Of a stretch of 64,000 nt of DNA, positions 24,331 to 34,001 are shown piece by piece. Both the position numbers and the translations under genes were made by a program. Where the stretch lies: the NCBI GenBank assembly GCA_002238925.1, contig MPNH01000002.1:157633-221632 (forward strand), given 5' to 3'. This DNA comes from Spirochaetaceae bacterium bin103. Lineage in GTDB: Bacteria; Spirochaetota; Spirochaetia; SZUA-6; Bin103. Under the pieces are notes generated by a model. That model made no database searches. It was not told the DNA's origin and saw only the letters and a program-made list of their open reading frames with translations. How positions within the stretch are numbered: position 1 is the first letter of the stretch; the number at the start of each line of letters is the position of its first letter.

Positions 24331-25929
24331 CTAACCGGACGCCGGCCACACCGGGCGCAGCGTCGACACGCGCGCCTGCCGCAACCGGGCATCGCCGCCG
24401 TGCGCAAAGAAGCGCACCGGCTCGGAGCCCGGCGCCAGCACGATGCCGCCGGCCAGCATCACCCGGCCGTCGTCGGCGAACACCTCCACCGATGCGCGGT
24501 CCACCAGCACCCGTAGCGTGACGCTGTCCAGGCCGGCGGCGATCTGCGCACCGTAGGAGCCGTTGTACAGGCCGCCGGTGCGGCGGTCGTACCACACGTC
24601 GACGCCGCGCACCGCCATGCCGGCGGCAACCGCGCCGCCCAGCTCGATGGTCGCCTCAATGTCGAGCAGCTCGCTTGCCACCTCAGCCTGCACGCCGGCG
24701 CCGGCGGCCAGCGCCCGATCCTCGGCGTGCCAGGTCGCCGCGCGCAACGCCTCCAGCTCGCTCACCGGGGCGGTGGTCAGCACCACCTCGCCGCCGTGGC
24801 GGCGCAGGTGCAGGGTGTGCGGCACGCTCATGAACTGCGAGAACGGCATGCCGGGCAGCCCCTGCCGCATCCAGCCCATCATGATGCGGCGCCCGTCGCC
24901 GGCGGGCAGGTCGCTGAACGTCTGCGCGGCGTAGTGCAAGCCGGCCGGCTGCAGGCGCTTCGGTCCGCCCTCCGGCGTGAACGTGCGGCCGTCGAAGCTG
25001 CCGGTGAGGTAGGTGGTGTTGGCGCCCCAGAACACCCAGCGCTGGTCGTCGGGGTCGTCGTCGACCGCCAGCGGGAAGAAGTCCGGCACCTCCGTGCACC
25101 GCGGCAGGTCAAGGTGGCAGGTTTTCTCCCAGTGGATCAGGTCGGGCGACGCGTACAGGGCGTACTCGGTCTTGTGCAGGTAGAGCGCCATGACCCAGCG
25201 CCCGGTCGGGGCATGCCAGATCACCTTGGGGTCGCGGTTGGCCGGCGCCTCCTGGGGCAGCACCGGGTTGCCGTCGTACTTCTGCCAGGTGGCGCCGCCG
25301 TCGGCGCTGAACGCCAGACACTGGGTGAAGTCCTCCCGGGTCTTGCCGGCCGCGGTGTACAGCAGCACGATCGGCGGGTGGGAGCCGCTGCCCAGGCCGG
25401 AGGGGTTGTCGCGGGCGACCACCGCGCAGCCGGTGAACATGGTGCCCAATTCGTCCGGATAGAGCTCCACTGGCCCCTCCCGCCAGTGCAGCATGTCGCT
25501 GCTCACGGCGTGGCCCCAGTGCATGTTGCCCCACTCGGTGCCGTACGGATTGTGCTGGTAGAACAGGTGATAGGTGCCGTCGTAATGGACCAGCCCGTTC
25601 GGATCGTTCAGCCAGCCGCGCCGCGACGAGAAGTGAAACTGCGGGCGCAGCGGCTCCCGGTACAGCTCGGCGGCGCCCGGCGGCTCCGCGGCGACGTGTA
25701 CCGCGTCCAGTGACGCAGCCCCCTCGTACTCTACCTGGACCGTCTTTCCCAGGTGCGCCCCGAAGTCGCTGAATACCTCGTAGTCGCTGGCGGCGATGTC
25801 GCCGAGCTCGATGTCGAACTCGCGGACCTCGCCACCTTCGGCGACTACCCGCATGCGGCCCTGCACCGGACCGCGGCGCACGGGCAGGATCAGGTAGGGA
25901 TGCTCGATGGTGATTGTGGTGTGTTTCAT
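24331..25929 (-). CDS. Glycoside hydrolase family 32 (beta-fructosidase/sucrose hydrolase)
   Basis: 532 residues. GH32 motifs: GWLNDPNGLV (nucleophile Asp109), NPVLPQEAPANRDPKVIW (transition-state stabiliser Asp233 in RDP) and CTEVPDFFPL (acid/base Glu280), in a five-bladed propeller; the C-terminal third is the beta-sandwich with VEVFADDG. A further N-terminal beta domain of about 95 residues precedes the catalytic part. Hydrolyses terminal beta-fructosyl bonds in sucrose, inulin or levan; lack of a signal peptide points to intracellular sugars. Its ATG overlaps the DUF1707 stop. Confidence 0.92.
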   Translation of the reverse strand: MKHTTITIEHPYLILPVRRGPVQGRMRVVAEGGEVREFDIELGDIAASDYEVFSDFGAHLGKTVQVEYEGAASLDAVHVAAEPPGAAELYREPLRPQFHFSSRRGWLNDPNGLVHYDGTYHLFYQHNPYGTEWGNMHWGHAVSSDMLHWREGPVELYPDELGTMFTGCAVVARDNPSGLGSGSHPPIVLLYTAAGKTREDFTQCLAFSADGGATWQKYDGNPVLPQEAPANRDPKVIWHAPTGRWVMALYLHKTEYALYASPDLIHWEKTCHLDLPRCTEVPDFFPLAVDDDPDDQRWVFWGANTTYLTGSFDGRTFTPEGGPKRLQPAGLHYAAQTFSDLPAGDGRRIMMGWMRQGLPGMPFSQFMSVPHTLHLRRHGGEVVLTTAPVSELEALRAATWHAEDRALAAGAGVQAEVASELLDIEATIELGGAVAAGMAVRGVDVWYDRRTGGLYNGSYGAQIAAGLDSVTLRVLVDRASVEVFADDGRVMLAGGIVLAPGSEPVRFFAHGGDARLRQARVSTLRPVWPASG

Positions 25930-26537
25930 TTTTGCTCCTCGCGAATGATTACGGCGCCCATGAGGCTGAAGCCGGAGAGATTGACCTGGTGACTGTTAAA
26001 GCGCGCCCCGGGCGGGCGCTTCGCCTTCGACGGACGGGTCTTGACGTCGCTCATCAGGCTCCAAACCGTGCGGTTGACCTGGCTGCCCGCCGGAACGGCC
26101 ACCTGAATGTCCCCCATCACGCAGCAGATGCGCAACTCGTATATCCCGGGCGGCGCCGACTTCAGGTCGATGCTGGTGTCTCCCATGACGTTGATCACGA
26201 AGCTCGGGACATCTCCCGCATCCCGGATCTCCATCTCCCGGTTGCCCATCACGGTAACCGCGGCGCCGGCCGCCGCCACTGCGCCGGTCGCCCGTAGCGG
26301 TTCCCCGGCGTCGCCCGGAAAGTCGGCAACCACGGCCTCCAGCTCGCCGATGCTGGTGGCCAGCTCGGCGGCGCGCACCCGGCGCTCGTACTCGGCCAAC
26401 TCCAGGTCGTCGCCGGCAAAGGCGTCCGCAAGCCGCTGCAGCACTTGCCGCCTGAGCTTCGGCACGCCGTACTCCGTCGGCCGGCCGTCGTCGTCGTCAG
26501 GCTCGGCAGCCGGCACCGCCGCCCGGTCATCGATCAC
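25926..26537 (-). CDS. DUF1707 domain protein with LiaF-like beta-helical C-terminus
   Basis: 203 residues. Residues about 25-75 carry the DUF1707 pattern (VLQRLADAFAGDDLELAEYE and RRVRAAELATSIGELEAVVADFP). The second half (VTVMGNREMEI, VPSFVINVMGDTSIDLKSA, LRICCVMGDIQVAVPAG, VWSLMSDVK) repeats the MGD turns of the DUF2154/LiaF C-terminal fold, known from cell-envelope stress sensors. No membrane span is visible, unusual for LiaF-type proteins. First gene of the GH32-sulfatase operon, with a four-base overlap. Confidence 0.8.
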   Translation of the reverse strand: MIDDRAAVPAAEPDDDDGRPTEYGVPKLRRQVLQRLADAFAGDDLELAEYERRVRAAELATSIGELEAVVADFPGDAGEPLRATGAVAAAGAAVTVMGNREMEIRDAGDVPSFVINVMGDTSIDLKSAPPGIYELRICCVMGDIQVAVPAGSQVNRTVWSLMSDVKTRPSKAKRPPGARFNSHQVNLSGFSLMGAVIIREEQK

Positions 26538-26633
26538 AGCGATCCACCTCGCGCACAGTGTACCGATACTCGCCCCGCCTGCCGACCGGGCGTACCCGGT
26601 CCACCCGGTCCTGGTCGAATGAGGCGGGTCCGG

Positions 26634-29600
26634 TCAGGCGGGGGGGTGGCGGAGCAGCGCGAGGAGTTCGGCGGGGTCGAGGCGGGCCGGGGTGTCGCCG
26701 GATTCGAGCAGGCGGTCGGCGAGGTCGCGCTTGCGGTGGTGCAGGTCGACGATCTGCTCCTCGATGGTGCCCCTGGTGACCAGCCGGTAGATGGTGACCG
26801 GGCGCGTCTGGCCGATGCGGTGGGCGCGGTCGGAGGCCTGGTCCTCCACCGCCGGGTTCCACCACGGGTCCATGTGGATGACGTAGTCGGCGGCGGTCAG
26901 GTTCAGCCCCACCCCGCCGGCGGTCAGGGAGATCAGGAACACGTCGCCCTGCCCGCCCTGAAACGCCGCGATGCGCTCGCGGCGGGCGCCGATCGGGGTG
27001 CTGCCGTCCAGGTACTGGTAGCCAATTCCCTCTCTCTGCAGGTAGGCCTCGATCAGTTTCAGGTGGCCGACGTACTGCGAAAACACCAGCACCTTGTGGC
27101 GGTTGTCGAGCAACTCGGCGAGCGTCTCGCCGAACACGGCCAGCTTGGAGCTCGCCGGCGCCCCCTCCGGGCGCACCAGCGCCGGGTTGCAGCAGGCGCG
27201 GCGCAGCCGCGTCAGGTGGGCCAGGATCTCCAGCCGGCCGTCGCCGCCCCCGGGCGTCCCGGCCGCCGCCAGCGCCTCCAGGTCTTCCATGGCGCGGCGG
27301 CGCAGCGCTTCGTAGAACGACGCCTCGGCCGGCGACATCTCCACGTGCAGGGTTATCTCGGTGCGCGGCGGCAGGTCGTCGAGCACCTCGCTCTTCAAGC
27401 GGCGCAGGATGAACGGCGCCACTAGCCGGCGCAGCCGCGTGCGTGCCTGCAGCGCCGTGTCCGTGTTGCCTTCGGCGGCGCGCGCGAAGTTGCGCCCGAA
27501 CTGTTGCGCCGACCCCAGCAGGCCCGGGTTGATGAAGCTGAACAGGGAGTGCAGGTCGGAGACGTGGTTCTGGATCGGGGTGCCGGTGGTGACCACGCGG
27601 AAGTCCGCGCGCAGGGCGCGGGCGGCGCGGGCGCGCTTGGTGGCCGCGTTCTTGATCGCCTGCGCCTCGTCGAGCACGGCGCTGTGCCAGGCCACGGCGC
27701 ACAGCCGCTCCGCCTCCAGGTGCAGCAGCGTGTAGGTGGTCACCACCAGGTCGAATGGACCCGGATCATCGGCGAGCAGCGACGACCGGTTCGGCCCCAC
27801 GAACGGCACCGCGTTCAACGTCGGTGCGAAGCGGCGCGCCTCGTCCAGCCAGTTCGCCACCACCGAGGTGGGCGCCACCACCAGCGCCGGCCCGCCGGCG
27901 GCGCGCTCCAGCAACAGGGCGAGCACCTGCACCGTCTTGCCAAGCCCCATGTCGTCCGCCAAGCACGCGCCCGCGCCCCAGCGGCTGAGACGCGCCAGCC
28001 AGCCGAAACCTACCTCCTGGTAGGGGCGCAACTCCGCCTGCAGGGTACTCGGCACCGCCGGCTCGAACTCCTGCGCCTCCTGCAACCGCCGCTTCAGGCT
28101 GTGCCACTGCCGGTCGGCGTCGAGCTGCGCCTGGTCGATCAGCTCCTCCAGGGCAACCGCGGCCACCGGCGCCACGCGCACCGCGCCGCCCGCCGCCGGA
28201 CTCGAAACGACCTGCAGGTCCTCCAACTGGCGGCGGAGCGACTCGGTGAGCGCCACGAATTCGCCGGCGCCGAGCTCCAGGAAGCGCGAACCGGGGTTGG
28301 CGTCAAGGGCGGCGAACAACTGTTTCAGGTCGACGGCGCGCTGCGGATCGATGCGCAATTCGCCGGACGCCTGCAGCCAGTCCTCGGCCGTCTTGATCTG
28401 CAGCCGCAGCGCGTTGCTGTCGGCGCGCTTCACGATCCGGAACCGCTCGCCCTGCGGCCACAGGCAGCGCGCGCCGGCGGCGTCCAACTGCTCCAGCAAT
28501 TCCAAAGCATCCAGGGCCTCCGTCAATTCCACGGACCACGCTCCCGGCGCCCCGTCCGCAAGCCGCGCACACGCCTCCAGCAGGCGCCCGGCGGCGGCGC
28601 GCTCGGCGTCCAGGTCGCGGCGCGCCTGTACCGCCTCGCCGGCAAGTTGAGCGAACACCAATGTTCCGCCGGCGCCCGGCGTGAAGCGGGTTTCCGAGCC
28701 GGCGATCGGTTCCACCGCCAGTTCCGCGCTCACCCCGCCGCCGAGCGGCTCCAGCCGCACCCACGGCTCCGGATCGGCCTCCACCTGGCGCGCGGAGCCG
28801 GCGCCGCCCTCCACGCCGCCGTGCACGCGCACCACCGGTACCAGCGCCGCCACCGCCTCCAGCAAACGGGCGCGGGCGCCGGCGGGCAGATCCAGCCCAC
28901 TGTGCGGAACGATGGTGCGCAGCCGCCGGTGCGCGTCGGTAAGGCTTATCACCTCGCAGCGCCGGGCATCGGCCATCCACGCGTGAAAGCGGTCATCCTC
29001 CCAGTATTCGGGGACCACCACCGCGCGCACCCCGGCGGCGGTCTGCTCGATCAGAAGCTCCGGTTCGGTGCGCACAATCTCCACGGCGGCGCCGGCTTCG
29101 TTGAACACGTGCGGATGGCCGGCCAGCTCGAACAGCAGCGCCTCCACCGGCACCGGCTTGCCCGCACCGGCGCCGTGCCGCACCGCGGCCGCCGCGGCGG
29201 CGCGATCCTGCGCGTGCGGAAACTCGGCGGTATCCGCGGTCGTGGCCAGCCAGCGCAAGGTGCGCGCGCGCCCTTTCGACCAGCTACCGTTGCGGTAACC
29301 GCGCTGCTCGCGCGGCGTCACCGCGAGGTAGTCGCCAATGCGGACCAGGTCCCACGCCAGACGCGTTTGCCCGGCGCGCGCGCTGCCCTTCTCCCGCCGC
29401 GGCGGCGCGATGCTGGTGTCGTAGGCAAACTGCTCCAGCGCCTTGAGATCGAATTCCCACGGCGCCAACGCTGTCGGCACCAGGGTAGTAAGCGTCCGCG
29501 TGCCGAGCTGGCCATGCATCGCAGCCGCCTGCCGGCGGGCCGCCTCGAACGACTCGCCCGCGCGCGGGTCCAACGCCTTGCCGGCACACCCGATAATCGC

Positions 29601-30818
29601 CAGGAACTCCGCCAGCACCCAGGAGAAGCCATGCGCGGCAAGCTGTTCGGCGTAAAAGCCGAACGTGCGCGCCGCGTGAGGAGGCACGTAGGGCTCTTGT
29701 CCCCGGCCCATTTTGGACCAGCAGTACATCCACCCTTCCAGCAACGCGTTCATGCACGATCCCACCTCGATTTCGCGGAACGGACCAGCACCGGCACGCA
29801 GGTCAGCGGCGTATGCAACCGCCGCCACGATCGACTCGGCGGTGTGCTGCCGCCGCGCGGTGGTCAGCAGCGCATCGAGCCGGCTGCGGGCCGGCGCCGT
29901 GTCGGCGCGCACCAGGGACAGCAGGGACAGCGTGAACGGTACCGATTCCGGAAACACGTTCCGCTTGCGGGTGCCCTCCTTTTCGATGTCGATCGCTTCC
30001 TCGATCGCTCGCAACGCGGTGTCGTCATCGCCCTGCAGCGTCGCCGCCAGGGCAAGCGCGGCGGTGCGGCCGACACGGGCGCGCTTGCCGGCCTGCTCGG
30101 CCTCGGTGAGCTGATCGAAGGTTGGCTCAACCTCGTCGAAGCGCCCCTGCAACACGCGGATCAGCGCGATGTCGGCGACCAACGGCTCCAGGTCGCGGGC
30201 GTGCTCGCGGCAGGCGGCGATCACCGGATCAGGATTGGCGGCCAGATTGACCGCAGCGCTCAGGCAGCCGCGCAGCGCCTCCTCCCGATACCTTTCGGGC
30301 AGCGAGTCCAGCAGTCCGAGCGCGTCCGGCTGCGCCAGGAACGTCCAGTTCTCCGGCGTGGGTGTTTCGCTCAGAAGGTCGAAGCGCCCGGTTACGGTTG
30401 CGTAGCGGAGCCGGGCGGTGGCGCGCTGCGACTGCTGCTCCCGGAAGTACCAGTAGTAGGAGGTGCCCTCCGCCTGAAACGCGGCCCACAGGCGCTCCAG
30501 CAGGTCGGTCCGTTGCGCCTCCAGGGTGAGCCACGGCGCCCACGCCGGCGGCGCCACCACGTGGTCCATTCCACGCAGCCCGAACAGCACGCCGCGCCGC
30601 AGCAGCGCGCCGCACGTCTTCTCCACCATCGCCACCGTGAGGTGCCGCTTCTCGAAGCGCACGTCCGCGCCGCGCAGCATGCGGGCCAGGTCGCGCGCCT
30701 CGTACGGTACCGGGCTCACCACCCCGGCGATCAGCGCGGTCAGCCGCTCCTGATCCGAAAGAGCATCATACTGCGCCTGCAGGTCAGGCGGCTCAACCTT
30801 CGGAAAGTTCAACGGCAC
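26634..30818 (-). CDS. SNF2-family DNA helicase/ATPase, very large
   Basis: 1394 residues. SNF2 ATPase core in the C-terminal third: YQEVGFGWLARLSRWGAGAC, DDMGLGKTVQVLALLL (Walker A near residue 955), DEAQAIKN (near 1049), GTPIQNHVSDL, and second lobe with VLVFSQYVGHLKLIEAYL, ISLTAGGVGLNLTAADYVIH and DRAHRIGQTRPV. The first 900 residues are a helical region not recognised as a named domain, with a possible SWIM-like or HepA-type accessory fold; no zinc-binding CxCx pattern is seen. Similar bacterial HepA/SNF2 proteins remodel RNA polymerase or DNA-protein complexes; some sit in defence loci. Fifty bases after aapP, same strand. Confidence 0.88.
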   Translation of the reverse strand: MPLNFPKVEPPDLQAQYDALSDQERLTALIAGVVSPVPYEARDLARMLRGADVRFEKRHLTVAMVEKTCGALLRRGVLFGLRGMDHVVAPPAWAPWLTLEAQRTDLLERLWAAFQAEGTSYYWYFREQQSQRATARLRYATVTGRFDLLSETPTPENWTFLAQPDALGLLDSLPERYREEALRGCLSAAVNLAANPDPVIAACREHARDLEPLVADIALIRVLQGRFDEVEPTFDQLTEAEQAGKRARVGRTAALALAATLQGDDDTALRAIEEAIDIEKEGTRKRNVFPESVPFTLSLLSLVRADTAPARSRLDALLTTARRQHTAESIVAAVAYAADLRAGAGPFREIEVGSCMNALLEGWMYCWSKMGRGQEPYVPPHAARTFGFYAEQLAAHGFSWVLAEFLAIIGCAGKALDPRAGESFEAARRQAAAMHGQLGTRTLTTLVPTALAPWEFDLKALEQFAYDTSIAPPRREKGSARAGQTRLAWDLVRIGDYLAVTPREQRGYRNGSWSKGRARTLRWLATTADTAEFPHAQDRAAAAAAVRHGAGAGKPVPVEALLFELAGHPHVFNEAGAAVEIVRTEPELLIEQTAAGVRAVVVPEYWEDDRFHAWMADARRCEVISLTDAHRRLRTIVPHSGLDLPAGARARLLEAVAALVPVVRVHGGVEGGAGSARQVEADPEPWVRLEPLGGGVSAELAVEPIAGSETRFTPGAGGTLVFAQLAGEAVQARRDLDAERAAAGRLLEACARLADGAPGAWSVELTEALDALELLEQLDAAGARCLWPQGERFRIVKRADSNALRLQIKTAEDWLQASGELRIDPQRAVDLKQLFAALDANPGSRFLELGAGEFVALTESLRRQLEDLQVVSSPAAGGAVRVAPVAAVALEELIDQAQLDADRQWHSLKRRLQEAQEFEPAVPSTLQAELRPYQEVGFGWLARLSRWGAGACLADDMGLGKTVQVLALLLERAAGGPALVVAPTSVVANWLDEARRFAPTLNAVPFVGPNRSSLLADDPGPFDLVVTTYTLLHLEAERLCAVAWHSAVLDEAQAIKNAATKRARAARALRADFRVVTTGTPIQNHVSDLHSLFSFINPGLLGSAQQFGRNFARAAEGNTDTALQARTRLRRLVAPFILRRLKSEVLDDLPPRTEITLHVEMSPAEASFYEALRRRAMEDLEALAAAGTPGGGDGRLEILAHLTRLRRACCNPALVRPEGAPASSKLAVFGETLAELLDNRHKVLVFSQYVGHLKLIEAYLQREGIGYQYLDGSTPIGARRERIAAFQGGQGDVFLISLTAGGVGLNLTAADYVIHMDPWWNPAVEDQASDRAHRIGQTRPVTIYRLVTRGTIEEQIVDLHHRKRDLADRLLESGDTPARLDPAELLALLRHPPA

Positions 30819-30868
30819 CGGCTGCTACCGCCTTACTGCCTCACCGCCTCATCCTGCAACGGCGGGCG

Positions 30869-31624
30869 CTACAGGATCTGGCTGAGGAACAGCTTGGTGC
30901 GGTCGGACCGCGGGTTGTTGAAGAACTCGCCGGGAGTGTTCTGCTCGACGATCTGGCCTTCATCCATCAGCATCACCCGGTCGGCGACCTGCTGCGCGAA
31001 GCCCATCTCGTGGGTCACCACCAACATGGTCATGCCGGTCCCGGCGACGTCGATCATCACGTCGAGCACTTCCTTGATCATCTCCGGGTCGAGCGCCGAG
31101 GTGGGCTCGTCGAACAGCATGATCTTGGGCCGTTTGCACAGTGACCGGGCAATGGCGACGCGCTGCTGCTGGCCGCCGGAGAGCTGCCCCGGGTACTTGT
31201 GTGCCTGCTCGGGAATCTTGACCCGTTCCAGGTACGCCATCGCCTGCTCCTCGGCGTCGGCACGCGCCATCTTGCGCACCCAGATCGGCGCCAGGGTGCA
31301 GTTCTCCAGCACCGTCAGGTGCGGGAACAGATTGAACTGCTGGAACACCATGCCGATCTCGCTGCGAATGGCGTCGATGTTCTTGAGGTCGTTGGTCATT
31401 TCCGTGCCTTCGACCACAATCGAGCCGCGCTGGTGCTCCTCGAGGCGGTTGATGCAGCGGATCAGCGTCGACTTGCCCGACCCGGACGGCCCGCAGATCA
31501 CGATGCGCTCCTGCCTCGCCACCTCCAGGTCGATGTCGCGCAGCACATGCAACGTCCCGAACCACTTGTTCAGGCCGCTGATGCGGATGATCGGCTCGGC
31601 GGCGGGGGCATTGTTCCCTGACAT
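30869..31624 (-). CDS. aapP: General L-amino acid ABC transporter, ATP-binding protein
   Basis: 251 residues. Walker [10 protein letters not shown] (45-53), Q-loop [15 protein letters not shown], signature LSGGQQQR (148-155), Walker [13 protein letters not shown] (Asp172, Glu173) and switch His in VTHEMGF. The sequence is of the polar amino-acid uptake type (GlnQ/AapP), energising import through the two permeases upstream. Last gene of aapJQMP, 39 bases after aapM. Symbol by similarity of gene order and family. Confidence 0.92.
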   Translation of the reverse strand: MSGNNAPAAEPIIRISGLNKWFGTLHVLRDIDLEVARQERIVICGPSGSGKSTLIRCINRLEEHQRGSIVVEGTEMTNDLKNIDAIRSEIGMVFQQFNLFPHLTVLENCTLAPIWVRKMARADAEEQAMAYLERVKIPEQAHKYPGQLSGGQQQRVAIARSLCKRPKIMLFDEPTSALDPEMIKEVLDVMIDVAGTGMTMLVVTHEMGFAQQVADRVMLMDEGQIVEQNTPGEFFNNPRSDRTKLFLSQIL

Positions 31625-31663
31625 GCGGTGCTCCTTATCCCAAGTATGCCACGCCGGCCCTGA

Positions 31664-32782
31664 TCACCGCCGGGTGGTGTCTAGCCGCCGCTCGAGGTTG
31701 ATCGAGTAGCGCGACATCGAAAAGCAGATCACGAAGAAGAACAGCGCCGCCAACAGGAAGGTCTCGTGATCGACCTTGCCGATCCAATCCGGGTTGGTCT
31801 GCAGCAGCCGCGCCTGGCCGAGAATGTCGAACAGCCCGATGGTTACCACCAGCGTGGTGTCCTTGAACAGGCCGATGAAGGTGTTGACGATGCCGGGAAT
31901 GGAAATCTTCAGCGCCTGCGGCAGAATCACCAGGCGCATCTTCTTCCAGTAGCTCAGCCCCATTGCCTGCGCGGCCTCGTCCTGGCCGCTGGGTATGGAC
32001 TGCAGGCCGCCGCGGATCACCTCCGACATGTAAGCGGAAGAGAACGCGGTGATCATGACCATGACGCGCACGAGTTGGGCGAGCGACACCCGGGGCGGCA
32101 GGAACAGCTCCAGGATGATGATCGCCACGAACAGCAGCGTGATCAGCGGCACCCCGCGCACCACCTCGATGAAGATGACCGAAGCGTAGCGGACCACCGG
32201 CAGTTTCGCACGCCGGCCGAGCGCCAGCAGGATGCCGATCGGCAACGACAGCGCGATGCCGGCCAGCCCGGCCACCAGGTTGAGCATAAAGCCGCCGAAC
32301 TGGTCGGTGGGCACGCGCTCGATGCCGAACCCGCCGATCAGCAGGATGGCGGCGATCACCGGGTAGGACAGCGAGTACCAGCGCCCGTACTTCGCGTAGG
32401 GCAGCTTGTCGAACAGCACGTACGCAACCGCGGGAATCAGCAGCAGCAGCGCCACGTTGACCCGCCAGTACGCCCGCGGCGGGTAGAACCCGTACAGGAA
32501 CTGGTTGATGCGCTGGTCGACCCAGGCCCAGCACGCCCCCGCCGCCGTGCACTCCTCGCCGGTTTCGCCGCTGAAGTCGGCGTTGAACACCGTCCAGCCG
32601 AGCAGCGGCGGCACGATGCGCCACAGGAGCACCAGCGCGGCCACGGTCAACAGGGTGTTGAACCAACTGGAGAACAGGTTGGTGCGCAGCCAGCCAAGCA
32701 CGCCGACCTGCGTAACCGGCGCCGGCCGGCCCGGGATCATCTGGTCACGATTGCGGAAAAAGGGCCGCGGCGCCGATTTCAT
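31664..32782 (-). CDS. aapM: General L-amino acid ABC transporter permease
   Basis: 372 residues from ATG at 32782. A long N-terminal extension with several membrane spans (WFNTLLTVAALVLLWRIVPP and VNVALLLLIPAVAYVLF) precedes the core permease, as in AapM/BztC. The EAA loop is QDEAAQAMGLSYWKKMRLVILPQAL, in longer form. Forms the channel with AapQ. ATG overlaps the aapQ stop by four bases (ATGA). The 'GETGEECTAAGACWAWVDQRI' type insert between spans is the periplasmic loop seen in the family. Confidence 0.92.
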   Translation of the reverse strand: MKSAPRPFFRNRDQMIPGRPAPVTQVGVLGWLRTNLFSSWFNTLLTVAALVLLWRIVPPLLGWTVFNADFSGETGEECTAAGACWAWVDQRINQFLYGFYPPRAYWRVNVALLLLIPAVAYVLFDKLPYAKYGRWYSLSYPVIAAILLIGGFGIERVPTDQFGGFMLNLVAGLAGIALSLPIGILLALGRRAKLPVVRYASVIFIEVVRGVPLITLLFVAIIILELFLPPRVSLAQLVRVMVMITAFSSAYMSEVIRGGLQSIPSGQDEAAQAMGLSYWKKMRLVILPQALKISIPGIVNTFIGLFKDTTLVVTIGLFDILGQARLLQTNPDWIGKVDHETFLLAALFFFVICFSMSRYSINLERRLDTTRR

Positions 32783-33936
32783 CGTTCGACCAGCGCGATG
32801 CGCCCGTTGTACCAGTTCATGAACGTCGAGGTAAGCAGGCTGAGCGAGAGGTAGGTGACCATGTAGATGGAAATTACCTCCAGCGCCTGGCCGCTCTGAT
32901 TCAGAATGGTGTCGCCGATTGAAACGAGATCCTGGTAGCCGATCGCCACCGCCAGCGAGGAGTTCTTGGTCAGGTTCAGATACTGGCTGGTAAGCGGCGG
33001 AACGATGGCGCGCATCGCCTGCGGCAGGATCACCTTGCGCAGGGTGAGACCGGACGGCAGCCCGAGCGCCCCGGCCGCCTCGGTCTGGCCCTTGTTCACC
33101 GACAGGATGCCGCCGCGCACGATCTCGGAGATGAACGAGCCGGTGTAGGTGGACAGGGCAAGCCACAGCGCCACCAGCTCCGGGGTAATGTTGAACCCGC
33201 CCTGCAGGTTGAACCGGCCCATCTCCGGCAGGTCCAGCCCGATCGGGCGGCCGGTAATGAGGAACAGCACCAGCGGCAAGCCGACCACCAGCCCGAGACC
33301 GGTCCAGCCGACCGGAAACTTGTGCCCGGTAGCGTCCTGGCGCGCCCTTGCCCAGCGCGCAACCAGGATGGTCGCCACCACGCCGACCACAAGGCCGATC
33401 AGCAACACCACCGAGCCCTGCTCGAACACCGGCGCCGGCATGCGTACGCCCCGGTTGTTGAGATAGAACGCGCCGACCTGAATGCTGTCGCGCACCCGCG
33501 GCAGCGCCAGCAGGATGACCCACCAGAAGATGATTTGCAGCAGCAGCGGCACGTTGCGCGTGAACTCCACGTACACGGTAACGATGCGGCTTATCAGGAA
33601 GTTGGGCGACAGGCGCAGGATGCCGGCAAGGAAGCCGATGATGGTGGCCGCAATAACGCCCATCGACGCTACCAGGACGGTGTTCAGGCCGCCGACGATG
33701 AACGCCCGGCCGTAGGTGTTGGTGGAATCGTAGGAAATGAGGCGCTGGTTGATATCGAACGCCGACGTATCCCACAGAAAGCCATACCCGGCGCTGAGGC
33801 CGGCCCGCTCCAGGTTGGCCTTCGTGTTGGCCACGACGAACGCGAAGAAAAGCGCCACCGCCAGCACCAGCAGCAGCTGCAGGATGACGCCGCGCGAGGG
33901 ACCGCCCAAGAGCGATCCCCCGCGGCTAGACCGCAT
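32779..33936 (-). CDS. aapQ: General L-amino acid ABC transporter permease
   Basis: 385 residues. Starts with cytoplasmic basic residues and a membrane span (LQLLLVLAVALFFAFVVANT), then the AapQ-type extended N-terminus with the WDTSAFDINQRLISYDSTNTYGRAF loop in longer form. The EAA loop is QTEAAGALGLPSGLTLRKVILPQAM. Partner of AapM. The gene begins 65 bases after the aapJ stop. Confidence 0.92.
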   Translation of the reverse strand: MRSSRGGSLLGGPSRGVILQLLLVLAVALFFAFVVANTKANLERAGLSAGYGFLWDTSAFDINQRLISYDSTNTYGRAFIVGGLNTVLVASMGVIAATIIGFLAGILRLSPNFLISRIVTVYVEFTRNVPLLLQIIFWWVILLALPRVRDSIQVGAFYLNNRGVRMPAPVFEQGSVVLLIGLVVGVVATILVARWARARQDATGHKFPVGWTGLGLVVGLPLVLFLITGRPIGLDLPEMGRFNLQGGFNITPELVALWLALSTYTGSFISEIVRGGILSVNKGQTEAAGALGLPSGLTLRKVILPQAMRAIVPPLTSQYLNLTKNSSLAVAIGYQDLVSIGDTILNQSGQALEVISIYMVTYLSLSLLTSTFMNWYNGRIALVER

Positions 33937-34001
33937 TTGCAGTCAAGACCGGCGCGCCGGTACGGATCCGGCTCGCCGGCCCATCGATTGGACCTGTCGG
34001 T

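Noticed and set aside
27504..31709. Very long open frame (about 1400 codons) on the plus strand, antisense to the SNF2 and aapP genes
   Set aside because: Composition is that of a high-G+C shadow frame (Arg/Gln/His-rich, no recognisable domain) and the minus strand carries clear SNF2 and ABC motifs over the same bases.
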